Positions 1 to 6,914 are shown, counted from the stretch's first letter. The stretch is 7,797 nt of DNA from an uncultured Treponema sp. (GCA_905373565.1 CAJPTT010000099.1:1-7797); one strand, 5' to 3'. Notes: generated by a model from the letters alone, not told the origin. Made by a program: numbers and translations.

Positions 1-6
1 TTACTA

Positions 7-474
7 TTAATCAGGTGCAAGAGGTATCCCTAATGCCTCGGAAATTGCATCATCAATTGTCCGATAACTATCTAATCCCCATACTCCTACCGGTTCAATA
101 CATTTCTTTATTTTATTTCCATATTCATCACGATAGCAATTCCGAATATCGTCCAAAAAACAATGCTGTCCAAGAGTTTCTTTCTTTTCTAATATTCGAT
201 GTTCTAAATGCATAAAATATCCTTTTGTCCAAGGCAGCCGATTAGTCATCATAGGAGGTACAAGTAGTTTACTATCAATAAAGCAAGGTATTGGATATGG
301 AGTATTCATTTGGATATCATAAATATAAATTAAAATTGCTTCTCCAACTCCAAGAGGGTTTGCATTAGTATTAATTACTCTGCCAAATAAGTAATGGGTA
401 TCGGGTAGCTGCATAACAAAAATATCGCCTGCCTGTGGTATGTGCCTGCTTTTTTTTAAGACCCTTAAATTCAT
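7..474 (-). CDS. Imm26-family immunity protein (orphan)
   Basis: The 155-residue product resembles Imm26 immunity proteins of polymorphic toxin systems, which are cytoplasmic proteins that protect the producer or its kin from a cognate toxin. The N-terminal part carries the family-like pattern PQAGDIFVMQL followed by a short turn and YLFGRVI, a beta-rich opening, then IYIYDIQ, and a hydrophilic C-terminal half. I start at the ATG at 474 because GAGAGG lies four bases before it; the in-frame TTG at 486 overlaps the upstream stop and has no ribosome site of its own. The gene is visibly more AT-rich than mazG next door, which suggests transfer. No full toxin gene is present. A 26-codon open tail ends eight bases upstream and may be what is left of one. 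Family recognition is from memory of the motif, so the identity is likely but the toxin partner is unknown. Confidence 0.72.
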   Translation of the reverse strand: MNLRVLKKSRHIPQAGDIFVMQLPDTHYLFGRVINTNANPLGVGEAILIYIYDIQMNTPYPIPCFIDSKLLVPPMMTNRLPWTKGYFMHLEHRILEKKETLGQHCFLDDIRNCYRDEYGNKIKKCIEPVGVWGLDSYRTIDDAISEALGIPLAPD

Positions 475-482
475 AGTGCCTC

Positions 483-563
483 TCAATTATTTCTCAGCCA
501 TTGTTCGCCCCATTCAACAACTTGATTATACCATGCATGTGTTGGGCTGATGCTATTTCTTAT
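483..563 (-). pseudogene. Possible toxin C-terminal remnant upstream of Imm26 gene
   Basis: Reading the minus strand from 563, 26 codons are open and end with TGA at 485-483. The last 19 residues are THAWYNQVVEWGEQWLRNN. This has the look of a true protein C-terminus: aromatic-rich and amphipathic, with a His, Tyr and three Trp in helical spacing, similar in style to ends of HNH-type nuclease toxins. The stop sits eight bases before the Imm26 ATG, the spacing expected for a toxin-immunity pair. The frame is closed upstream by TGA at 566-564, inside the 3' end of mazG, so the body of the gene is missing. The reading is an inference from a short peptide; the open frame could be chance. Confidence 0.42.
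525..533 (-). promoter_or_regulatory. Extended -10 promoter candidate for the Imm26 gene
   Basis: The minus strand reads TGGTATAAT here, a perfect TATAAT with an extended -10 TGn. No good -35 is seen 16-18 bases further upstream. Transcription from it would start near 518 and give a leader of about 44 bases. The same bases encode Tyr-Asn in the putative toxin tail, so the match may be accidental, or may have become useful after the toxin was lost. Confidence 0.4.
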
Positions 564-1480
564 TCAGATAAATCCTGCGCTTCCATGCGCTTGGCTTCTT
601 CCCAAAAGCCGTCCATCAGGGCTAGGGTGTCGTGGGAGCAGGAAATACCGGATTCCGCCATGCGTTTTTCGACAAAGCGGAAGCGGCGCTCAAACTTTGC
701 ATTGGTACGGCTGAGCGCAACTGCGGGGTCGATATGCAAATGCCGCGCGGTGTTCACTAAACTGAACAGTAAGTCTCCGAATTCCGCTTCCGCTTCTTCA
801 TGCGTACCGTGTGCAAGCGCTTCCGTAAATTCCGCAAGTTCTTCTTCTATTTTTTTCTGCGGCCCGTCTGCCGTATCCCAGTCAAAGCCTTTTTTCGCCG
901 CCCGCTTTTGCAGTTTGTATGCGCGGGTGAGCGGCGGAAAGGTTTTGGGAATGGAATCCAATGCGGAGGCGCTTGCACGGCCCTCTACGGTATCTTTGAT
1001 GGTATCCCATTGCGCAAGCACTTTTTCCGCCGTAACCGGCTTTTTTGCATCGTCGGGGTCGGGAAAGCCTGCCGTTTGTCCGAATACGTGGGGGTGCCGT
1101 CTGATCAGTTTCTCATTAAGCTCGCCGATCATCTTTGCGACGGAAAATGCGTGTTTCTGCTCAAACATATATGCAATCATCACGATGTTTAACAGTACGT
1201 CGCCGAGTTCTTCCGCCGCATGGACGGCTTTCGCGCTGTCCGCGGAGGCTTCTTCCAGAGCCTCAATCGTTTCGTAGGTTTCTTCGAGGAGCGTTGCCCG
1301 CAGCGTCATCGGGGTTTGCTCGATATCCCACGGACAGCCGCCCGGCGCTCGCAGCCGTTTGATGGTAGTAAAAAGCGCTGCAAATGCTTCGGCGGCGGCT
1401 GTTTCCGGCTGTGCCGATACGACCGAAGTATGAACGGTCGGAACATTTTCATTTTTGTCGGTATTGTTGGGTAGTGTCAT
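560..1480 (-). CDS. mazG: MazG nucleoside triphosphate pyrophosphohydrolase
   Basis: MazG hydrolyses (d)NTPs to NMP and pyrophosphate in the cytoplasm, cleaning the nucleotide pool and in some bacteria lowering (p)ppGpp. The 306-residue product has two all-alpha MazG domains. The first spans roughly 35-135, with GGCPWD at 47-52, the metal-binding EExxE at 66-70 and ExxD at 91-94. The second spans roughly 185-275, with KGFDWD at 197-202, EExxE at 213-217 and EFGD at 233-236. All acidic metal ligands expected of an active enzyme are present in both domains. It is longer than the E. coli protein (about 263 residues) mainly because of a polar, probably disordered N-terminal extension of about 30 residues. 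The ATG is supported by AAAAGGA seven bases upstream. It follows the methyltransferase gene after 76 bases on the same strand. It is not part of a mazEF module here. Confidence 0.95.
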   Translation of the reverse strand: MTLPNNTDKNENVPTVHTSVVSAQPETAAAEAFAALFTTIKRLRAPGGCPWDIEQTPMTLRATLLEETYETIEALEEASADSAKAVHAAEELGDVLLNIVMIAYMFEQKHAFSVAKMIGELNEKLIRRHPHVFGQTAGFPDPDDAKKPVTAEKVLAQWDTIKDTVEGRASASALDSIPKTFPPLTRAYKLQKRAAKKGFDWDTADGPQKKIEEELAEFTEALAHGTHEEAEAEFGDLLFSLVNTARHLHIDPAVALSRTNAKFERRFRFVEKRMAESGISCSHDTLALMDGFWEEAKRMEAQDLSE

Positions 1481-1503
1481 AGGGGTGTCCTTTTATTTTT
1501 GCA

Positions 1504-1542
1504 GGGAATGTCGAAAAAGTAACCAACTTTTGAGACATTCTC
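1504..1542. other. Long imperfect hairpin between methyltransferase gene and mazG
   Basis: An outer stem of GAATGTC (1506-1512) with GACATTC (1534-1540), extended by G-T and G-C pairs, is separated from an inner stem AAAAGT/ACTTTT (1515-1520/1526-1531) by a symmetrical GA/GA internal loop, which can form tandem sheared pairs. The terminal loop is AACCA. No T-run follows on either strand, so it is not a standard terminator. It could be an mRNA processing or stability element in the leader of mazG, or a copy of a dispersed palindromic repeat. Confidence 0.6.
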
Positions 1543-1556
1543 CAAGATTGCTTATT

Positions 1557-2789
1557 TCATTCTGAAACGGCATAATGCAACAATTTCTCCAATGTCGGTT
1601 CGATGCAAAAGCTTTCTTTGAGGTGCCGGTACTGCCGGAACGCTGTTTCTTTCAGCCGTTCCGCTTGGCCGGCGCTTTGCGATTTTTTTACCGCATGGAT
1701 CAGGATATTTTTTGGGGTATGTTCCGTTTCGATAAACTCCATAATCTGCACGGTGTAACCGCACGCTTGTAACAGGAGCGCCCGTACGGTGTCGGTTAAA
1801 AGCGACGCAAACCGCTCGGTGATAATACCGTGCTCCATAAGGGGAAGCAGTAAATGATCTTCCGTGCGGAATGTTTCTTTTCGGGTTTTAAGCTGGGCAT
1901 AGAGTTCATGCTGACAGCATGGAACGGCAAAGATGATCGGTACTTGCGCGCGGACAGCTTGAGCAAGCGCCAAATCGGTTGCCGTATTGCAGGCATGGAG
2001 GCATACCATCATTCCGGTACTGTCCGGCAGCGGATGGTCGCCGATGTTTCCTTCGGCAAAGTCCAAATGCGTATAGCCGCACCGTTTCGCCAGCGCAGAG
2101 CAGTGTTCGATAACCTCGGTTTTTAAATCCAGCCCGTGAATCCGCACCGGAATCTGCTGCCGTTCATGCAGATAATAGTAGAGCGCAAAGCTCAAATAGG
2201 CCTTGCCGCAGCCGAAATCGGTAATGGAAAAAGGCTTGCCGGAACGGGCAACCGTATCCCGTATAAAGGGTTCAACCCCGGCGATAAATTCGAGGTATTT
2301 ATTGATTTGCCGAAACTTGTGATATTTTTGCTTTAAGACGAAGCCCTCCGCATTCATCACTCTCTGTTCGATGAGAAATGCAAGCGGTGTTCCTTCGGGA
2401 ATAAGATAGTTTTTTATCTTGTTGTGTCCGCCGCAGTTGTTTTCCGTAAGCGGACTAGGGCAGGGTACCCGCTTGGTAAGGGCGATGGTTCCCTTGTTGT
2501 TCTGTAAAAAAAAGAGCTGTTCTTTTTGTCCGCGGCATTCCGCAGCTTTAAAACGGGTAAAACATTCCGCTATTGTGCCGGATACCGCCTCCGGTTCAAT
2601 CGTTTTCTGAAATGCTTGCTTGTTTTTGACGGTTTCCAGCTGATACACGGCTTTCCCTTTTACCGTGATAAGCCGAATGCGCGCCTTTGTTTCGGCGGTA
2701 GTTTTACATGGTCGAGAAAACGAAAGATGTATAATGGAAGTATTTAGACACTCTTGTGCCGCCTGATCGGGTGTGTAGATGGTACTCAT
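1557..2789 (-). CDS. Class I SAM-dependent methyltransferase, Methyltransf_32-like
   Basis: The 410-residue protein has a poorly conserved N-terminal region (about 1-135) and a Rossmann-type methyltransferase domain from about 150. SAM-binding motif I is ITDFGCGKAYLSFAL at 189-203, the acidic end of the second strand is HGLDLK at 218-223, and LHACNTATD at 264-272 follows the fourth strand. PCCQHEL at 290-296 is a Cys-Cys-x-His signature shared with the Methyltransf_32 group (METTL25, GSTCD C-terminal domain) and recalling the Trm13 tRNA methyltransferases. The substrate is unknown; an RNA is a reasonable guess because of that signature, but nothing here proves it. The ATG at 2789 has no Shine-Dalgarno sequence, while a strong promoter ends only a few bases upstream, so translation is probably leaderless. 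mazG follows downstream on the same strand. Confidence 0.85.
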   Translation of the reverse strand: MSTIYTPDQAAQECLNTSIIHLSFSRPCKTTAETKARIRLITVKGKAVYQLETVKNKQAFQKTIEPEAVSGTIAECFTRFKAAECRGQKEQLFFLQNNKGTIALTKRVPCPSPLTENNCGGHNKIKNYLIPEGTPLAFLIEQRVMNAEGFVLKQKYHKFRQINKYLEFIAGVEPFIRDTVARSGKPFSITDFGCGKAYLSFALYYYLHERQQIPVRIHGLDLKTEVIEHCSALAKRCGYTHLDFAEGNIGDHPLPDSTGMMVCLHACNTATDLALAQAVRAQVPIIFAVPCCQHELYAQLKTRKETFRTEDHLLLPLMEHGIITERFASLLTDTVRALLLQACGYTVQIMEFIETEHTPKNILIHAVKKSQSAGQAERLKETAFRQYRHLKESFCIEPTLEKLLHYAVSE

Positions 2790-2801
2790 ATATGGTAAAG
2801 T

Positions 2802-2830
2802 ATTGTATCAAGCGGCAGTGTATATGTAAA
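2802..2830 (-). promoter_or_regulatory. Sigma70-type promoter of the methyltransferase gene
   Basis: On the minus strand TTTACA (2830-2825) and TACAAT (2807-2802) are separated by exactly 17 bases. Each hexamer differs from consensus at one position. The expected start of transcription is near 2795, about six bases before the ATG at 2789, leaving no room for a ribosome binding site. Confidence 0.72.
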
Positions 2831-2848
2831 CAGGGTTGAATTTTACCA

Positions 2849-2951
2849 TTAATACGCGGGATTATCCCATGTAACGGAACATTCCATCGTGTCGATGATG
2901 GAACATACGGCGATCGTGCGCTTTGTATCCGCGAAGGTTCATCAAGCTTTC
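2849..2951 (-). pseudogene. Decayed, deletion-scarred second copy of the AGPS-like gene
   Basis: Three blocks match the intact gene at 3566-5332 in the same order and orientation. 2849-2872 matches 3566-3589 (23/24), 2865-2899 matches 3978-4012 (34/35), and 2901-2951 matches 4184-4234 (45/51). They correspond to the C-terminal WDNPAY and stop, residues 443-453 and residues 369-385 (numbered from the ATG at 5338). The first two blocks are fused in frame across a shared 8-bp TCCCATGT; the third is out of frame by one base. All eight differences are transitions and seven are synonymous; the only replacement is Cys383 to Arg. The copy was therefore under selection before it decayed. Homology stops at the stop codon on one side and abruptly at 2951, next to the higA promoter, on the other. 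Confidence 0.9.
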
Positions 2952-2954
2952 TGG

Positions 2955-2984
2955 TTGACAAGTGCTTCTGTTTAGCATTAGTAT
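2955..2984 (+). promoter_or_regulatory. Promoter candidate for the higA-like gene
   Basis: A perfect TTGACA at 2955-2960 is followed after 18 bases by TAGTAT at 2979-2984 (4/6 to TATAAT). TTAGTA at 17 bases is a weaker alternative. Predicted initiation falls at about 2990, next to the GTG start at 2991. The -35 begins three bases beyond the end of the pseudogene homology. HigA proteins usually bind an inverted repeat over their own promoter; I see no clear one here. Confidence 0.5.
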
Positions 2985-2990
2985 AGAAAT

Positions 2991-3314
2991 GTGATAAGAA
3001 GTTTTGATGATATAGAAACTGATGAAAAATTACCCAATGTTCATCCAGGAGAAATTCTTAAAGAAGATTTTTTAGATGCAATGAACATTTCTGCATATCG
3101 TCTGGCAAAAGAAATCAATGTTCCTGAAACAAGAATCTCCGAAATAATTCACGGAAAGCGTTCAATTACTGCGGATACCGCTATCAGATTTTCAAAATTC
3201 TTTGGAACGACAGCAGAATTCTGGCTCAATCTTCAGAATCTGTATGATTTGGAAGAAGAAAACAATAATCATTCCCGAGAGTTTGAAACAATAAAAATGT
3301 ATGCATATGCCTAA
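2991..3314 (+). CDS. higA: HigA-family antitoxin / Xre-type regulator without HigB partner
   Basis: The 107-residue product matches HigA addiction-module antitoxins. It carries the family hallmark LPNVHPGEILKEDFL at 14-28, a helix-turn-helix at about 34-54 (ISAYRLAKEINVPETRISEI), then HGKRSITADTAIRFSKFFGTTAEFWLNLQ, and an acidic tail. In intact systems HigA binds and neutralises the RelE-like mRNA interferase HigB and represses the operon, with higB usually just upstream. Here the upstream side is the AGPS-like pseudogene and the downstream side is non-coding, so no toxin gene is present. The only start after the in-frame TAG at 2979 is GTG at 2991; no ribosome binding site precedes it and the candidate promoter ends close by, so it may be leaderless or the 5' end may have been rebuilt by deletion. 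The gene is AT-rich compared with its flanks, suggesting horizontal origin. Confidence 0.85.
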   Translation: MIRSFDDIETDEKLPNVHPGEILKEDFLDAMNISAYRLAKEINVPETRISEIIHGKRSITADTAIRFSKFFGTTAEFWLNLQNLYDLEEENNNHSREFETIKMYAYA

Positions 3315-3499
3315 ATTGTCTAACACCGTTTTCAAAGCTGATATTTATTTTGTCACGAAAGTTGTTTAGGCGGTCGCCTGTGCTTCCTTTTGATGCAGCT
3401 TTTGCGCCGACTTTGCCTTATGCTTCGTGCTCGCAAAGCAACTCTTGCCGTAAAATAACGATATAAGAACGAATTATAAAACAGAAGTAGTAAATCTCC
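3315..3499. other. Non-coding stretch between higA and the terminator
   Basis: I find no supported gene. It contains GGCGGTCGCC at 3369-3378, a short inverted repeat, and a GC-richer block from about 3369 to 3450 that contrasts with AT-rich sequence on both sides. On the minus strand one frame of this block is open for 27 codons, ending at the TAA at 3368-3366, with Lys/Ala/Gln-rich content but no start context. The block could be a copy of a dispersed intergenic repeat or debris of a lost gene. Confidence 0.35.
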
Positions 3500-3537
3500 A
3501 AAAGCCGATTAGACCGTACGGTTTAATCGGCTTTTTT
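3500..3537. terminator. Bidirectional intrinsic terminator between convergent genes
   Basis: AAAGCCGATTA (3501-3511) pairs perfectly with TAATCGGCTTT (3524-3534), and the interior ACCGTACGGT is itself palindromic, so the stem extends through a G-T pair to a small loop. Six T residues follow on the plus strand and four on the minus strand. It lies between higA (plus) and the AGPS-like gene (minus), which converge, and can end both transcripts, more strongly on the plus strand. Confidence 0.9.
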
Positions 3538-3565
3538 GGAAAATGCTTGTTTTTAAACAGTTCTT

Positions 3566-5332
3566 TTAATACGCAGGATTATCCCATGTTCTGCTGCAGA
3601 ACTTCGGCTTGCGCTTTTGCTCTTCGGTCATATCGATGCCGAGGGTGCCGCCCGGGTTCATAATGTTGTCTGGGTCAAAATGCTTTTTTAAGGCACGGAA
3701 AATGTTCAACCTATCCGTACCGATCGACTGCTCAACCCATGCGGCCGTCATCTTGCCGACACCGTGGTGGTGGCTCATCGCAGCGCCCTGTTCCATGATA
3801 TTATCAAAGATACCGAACTGATATTCTGCATATTCTTCTTTATCGCGGAATTTCCCGATGAAGATAAAATAGAGATTGGCTCCCTGCTCATACGCATGGG
3901 AAAGGTGTGTCATACAGACCGTGTTCGGGCGGGATTTTGCAAAGGCGCGAACCTTTTCATGTACCCTACCCATCATCTCCCATGTAACGGAGCATTCCAT
4001 CGTGTCGATGATAATGCCGTAGTCCTGCAGCGATTCCCGCAAATAGGGATCGGTAAAACGGCCTTCTTCCCATTTGTGTGCGGGATAGCCGGTGAGGTAC
4101 AGTCCGCCGTGAGCTTTGCTGATTTTTTTTACGATGCGGAAGAGGTTTGAAGAAAAGCCTCGCTCCCCTTCCGTCCAGCCTAAGAACATACAGCGGTCAT
4201 GCGCTTTATATCCGCGGAGGTTCATCAAACTTTCAAGCGGCGTGCCTTCCACGCCGTAGAGCTTCATCATTGCATCGGTTTCTTCGGGGTCGGATAGGCG
4301 GAATACGGAAGGATAGCCTGCTTCGGCTTGCATAATTTCCCGCGCGGCGTCGCGTCCGCTCTGCCAGTCCTTAAACATAAAGCTGAAATACCGGCGGTTC
4401 TCCGCAGTCAGGCGGGAAATTTTCAGCGTTACATGCGTCAGTACGCCGAACGCTCCCTCCGACCCCATCATCAATTCATCGATATCCGGGCCGACTGCGT
4501 GGGCGGGAAGTCCGTAGCTTTTTATCACGCCGGCGGGGGTAACATAGGTCTGCCCCATCACGATATCGTGAATATTGCCGTAATAGGTTGAGTTTTGACC
4601 GGCGCCCCTCGTTACCGTCCAGCCGCCGACGGAGGAGTATTCAAATGACTGCGGAAAGTGTCCGCAAGTGTATGCGTGTCGTGCGCCGAACCGTGCCTTT
4701 GCTTCGCTCAAGATTTTTTCGAGCTGGGGGCCGGACATCCCCGCTTCAACCGTGATGGTTTGATCGGTTTCGTTAAAGTTGATCACTTTATTAAAGTTTC
4801 GCCGCATATCAAGGCTGATGCCGCCCTTAAACGCTTCTACGCCGCGGGTAACGGAAGAGCCGCCGCCATATACATAGAGGGGAATGCGCTGCTTTTGGCA
4901 GTATTCGACAATCTGCACGATTTCTTCATGACTTGAAGGATAGAGCACTGCCCGCGGGGCATTTTCGGTGATGTTTTCCCGCAGCCGGTAGAGGTCGTAC
5001 ATGGTTTTGCCGTAAGCCACGGAAAGCCGGTTGTATCCCTTGGTACTGACATTCTCTTTACCGCACACGGATTCAAAGAACGCGACATGCTCCGGTTCAA
5101 GCGGCGGCGTTGCTAATGTTTCGGGTACCGCTTCATGTCCATCGGCGCCCTTCTGCTGAAAATCGGCATCGGTTAAGCCGAGCTCACCTTTCATAAAGGT
5201 AAAAAGCCTTTCATTCGGTTCCTTAAATTCGTTGGGGTCTCCCCATTTTAAAATCGATCGGAATGAAGCCGGCGGCGGGGGAACTTGCTCCCATTCCGGC
5301 TTAAAATTCTTGTATACCTTACGTTCTGCCAT
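3566..5332 (-). CDS. FAD-binding oxidoreductase, alkyl-DHAP synthase (AGPS)-like
   Basis: This is a VAO/PCMH-fold flavoprotein of 588 residues, closest in pattern to alkylglycerone-phosphate synthase, which swaps the acyl chain of acyl-DHAP for a fatty alcohol. Numbering from the ATG at 5338, the FAD domain spans about 125-310, with VYGGGSSVT at 156-164, EYSSVGGW at 233-240, YGNIHDIV at 253-260 and GPDIDELMMGSEGAFGVLT at 283-301. The cap and C-terminal region has FRLSD at 346-350, whose Arg aligns with one I recall as essential in mammalian AGPS. It also has a Tyr in ANLYFIF at 487-493, MSHHHGVGK at 521-529 with the triple His, and FDPDNIMNPG at 554-563. I prefer the ATG at 5332, because AGGAG lies six bases before it and directly abuts the ATG at 5338. 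It is the last gene of the operon. A sugar or polyol dehydrogenase role remains possible. Confidence 0.83.
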   Translation of the reverse strand: MAERKVYKNFKPEWEQVPPPPASFRSILKWGDPNEFKEPNERLFTFMKGELGLTDADFQQKGADGHEAVPETLATPPLEPEHVAFFESVCGKENVSTKGYNRLSVAYGKTMYDLYRLRENITENAPRAVLYPSSHEEIVQIVEYCQKQRIPLYVYGGGSSVTRGVEAFKGGISLDMRRNFNKVINFNETDQTITVEAGMSGPQLEKILSEAKARFGARHAYTCGHFPQSFEYSSVGGWTVTRGAGQNSTYYGNIHDIVMGQTYVTPAGVIKSYGLPAHAVGPDIDELMMGSEGAFGVLTHVTLKISRLTAENRRYFSFMFKDWQSGRDAAREIMQAEAGYPSVFRLSDPEETDAMMKLYGVEGTPLESLMNLRGYKAHDRCMFLGWTEGERGFSSNLFRIVKKISKAHGGLYLTGYPAHKWEEGRFTDPYLRESLQDYGIIIDTMECSVTWEMMGRVHEKVRAFAKSRPNTVCMTHLSHAYEQGANLYFIFIGKFRDKEEYAEYQFGIFDNIMEQGAAMSHHHGVGKMTAAWVEQSIGTDRLNIFRALKKHFDPDNIMNPGGTLGIDMTEEQKRKPKFCSRTWDNPAY

Positions 5333-5357
5333 AGTCATCTCCTATTAAAACTACTTT

Positions 5358-6914
5358 TTATGACGGATAACCGGTTACTTCTCGTATCCGCTTATACACG
5401 TGCTTTAAGATAGGATATATCTGCGTGTATATTTGATAGAGCTCATCATATAATTCGCGGTTATCCGGTGAAGGGGTAAATTCCCGCGCGATATGAACCA
5501 TGTTTTTGGCGCTTTCTTCGATGCTTGAATAACTTCCCGTTCCGTAAGCGGTTAAAACCGCGGCGCCCAGTGCGGAAGTTTCCGTTGTCGCACCGCGGAC
5601 AAGCGGTTTGTTTAAGATATCCGCAGTGATTCCGCAGATACGGTCGCTCTGGGATGCCCCGCCCGAAACGGCAACCTTTTGTACGGGAACACCGCTTTGC
5701 CGTTGCAGTTGTTCCAACCCCTCCCGCAGCGAGTAGGCGAGCCCCTCGACGATTGCGCGATATATTGCATGCCGTCCGTGTACGTCGCCGAAGCCGATCA
5801 TCGAACCTTTCGCATAGTGATCTTTAAGGCTTGCTCCCCAATACGGTTGCAGCATCAGGCCGTAGCAGCCGGGCGGAGAGGAGTCGAGGAGGCGATCCAT
5901 AATTTGCTCCGGAATAATACCGGTCGCTGTTGCCTTTGCCCGTTCTTCATAGCCGAGTTCGTCCTTAAACCAGCTGATCATCCAGTAGCCGCGGAATATT
6001 TCGATTTCCGGTACCCAACGCCCGGGATAGGCGGCGCTGTATGCAGGTAGAAAGCGAATAGGTTCCGTGTAGCGGTCGGTGCATATTTCTACCGTCGCCG
6101 TCGTGCCGAAGCTGAGGGAGGCGGTTTTTGCATCGAGGCATCCCATACCGAGCGTTTCGCATGCCTTATCGCTGCCGCAGGCGATAACCGGTATACCGGC
6201 AGGAAGTCCCGTTTCCAGAGCGCCTTGGGCGGAAACCCGTCCGATCTCTTTCCCGCTTTGCACAACGCTGCATTTTTTATCATCATCTATCGGAAATATC
6301 TTCGCCGTGATGTGTCCGCTCGATGCCCACTTTTGTTTTTTATGATCAAAGGGTATGTGTCCGACTAAAGATGAAGGGGAATCTGCGGCAATCCCCGTAA
6401 GCCGGTATTGAAGATAGCCCGAAACCATCAAAACCCGCCATGTTTTCTTCCAAATTTCAGGCTCGTTTTCCTGTATCCAGTTACATTGACCGTCGCTTTG
6501 GGAGTGCATGATCTTTTCGTAGTAATCGACGGCTTTTAACGCAGTTTTCATAATGAAATTCGGATGATACCGGCCGCGCGCCTTTCGGGTATCGAGCCAT
6601 GTGATTGCAGGGCGCAGCACGTTTCCGTCTTTCCCAATGAGGATAACGGTGTCCCGCTGAGCTGTTACGCCGATCCCCTTTGCGCGGGCAATTAAATCGG
6701 GATGGCTGGCTTTCAGTGCCGCTACACCTGTGCAGAGTGCGCCCCACCATACGGCTGGGTCTTGTTCCGCCCATCCCGGCCGAGGGCTGACGCACGGTTT
6801 ATACATGATCTGCTTCTTTGCGAGTACCGAACCGTCTTCCGCAAAGATGATGACACGCAAGCTCTGGGTACCGCAGTCAATTGAGATAATCGTCGATTGG
6901 TTGCTCATAATCAT
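5358..6914 (-). CDS. FGGY-family carbohydrate kinase
   Basis: The 518-residue protein is a full-length FGGY kinase, which phosphorylates a sugar or polyol with ATP in the cytoplasm. The N-terminal phosphate-binding motif is SIDCGTQSLR at 11-20. QRDTV at 86-90 and TWLDTR at 105-110 form the substrate side. GSDKACETLG at 247-256 carries the probable catalytic Asp249, followed by SFGTTATVE at 268-276, and SGGASQSDRICGITADIL at 417-434 is the nucleotide-binding motif. Substrate residues do not identify a specific sugar; glycerol, a tetritol or a pentulose are all possible, and the C-terminal pattern looks closer to xylulokinase-like members than to GlpK. The start ATG overlaps the upstream TGA as ATGA with GGAGG four bases before it; an in-frame ATG at 6908 is an alternative. 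The AGPS-like gene follows after 25 bases. Confidence 0.9.
   Translation of the reverse strand: MIMSNQSTIISIDCGTQSLRVIIFAEDGSVLAKKQIMYKPCVSPRPGWAEQDPAVWWGALCTGVAALKASHPDLIARAKGIGVTAQRDTVILIGKDGNVLRPAITWLDTRKARGRYHPNFIMKTALKAVDYYEKIMHSQSDGQCNWIQENEPEIWKKTWRVLMVSGYLQYRLTGIAADSPSSLVGHIPFDHKKQKWASSGHITAKIFPIDDDKKCSVVQSGKEIGRVSAQGALETGLPAGIPVIACGSDKACETLGMGCLDAKTASLSFGTTATVEICTDRYTEPIRFLPAYSAAYPGRWVPEIEIFRGYWMISWFKDELGYEERAKATATGIIPEQIMDRLLDSSPPGCYGLMLQPYWGASLKDHYAKGSMIGFGDVHGRHAIYRAIVEGLAYSLREGLEQLQRQSGVPVQKVAVSGGASQSDRICGITADILNKPLVRGATTETSALGAAVLTAYGTGSYSSIEESAKNMVHIAREFTPSPDNRELYDELYQIYTQIYPILKHVYKRIREVTGYPS

Noticed and set aside
475..486. TTG at 486 as start of the Imm26 gene
   Set aside because: The TTG overlaps the stop of the upstream tail and the ribosome site GAGAGG serves the ATG at 474.
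501..1277. 258-codon plus-strand open frame antisense to mazG
   Set aside because: It is Ser/Ala/Cys-rich with no family pattern and lies opposite a gene with all MazG motifs; it is a shadow of GC-biased codon use.
560..1480. mazG as part of a mazEF toxin-antitoxin locus
   Set aside because: No mazE or mazF is nearby, and the protein is a two-domain housekeeping pyrophosphohydrolase.
2704..2961. 85-codon minus-strand open frame across the methyltransferase start and the pseudogene
   Set aside because: It reads the AGPS fossil out of its true frame and overlaps the methyltransferase start region; no ribosome site or family similarity supports it.
5333..5338. ATG at 5338 as start of the AGPS-like gene
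   Set aside because: AGGAG directly abuts this ATG with no spacer; the ATG at 5332 has a normal six-base spacing.
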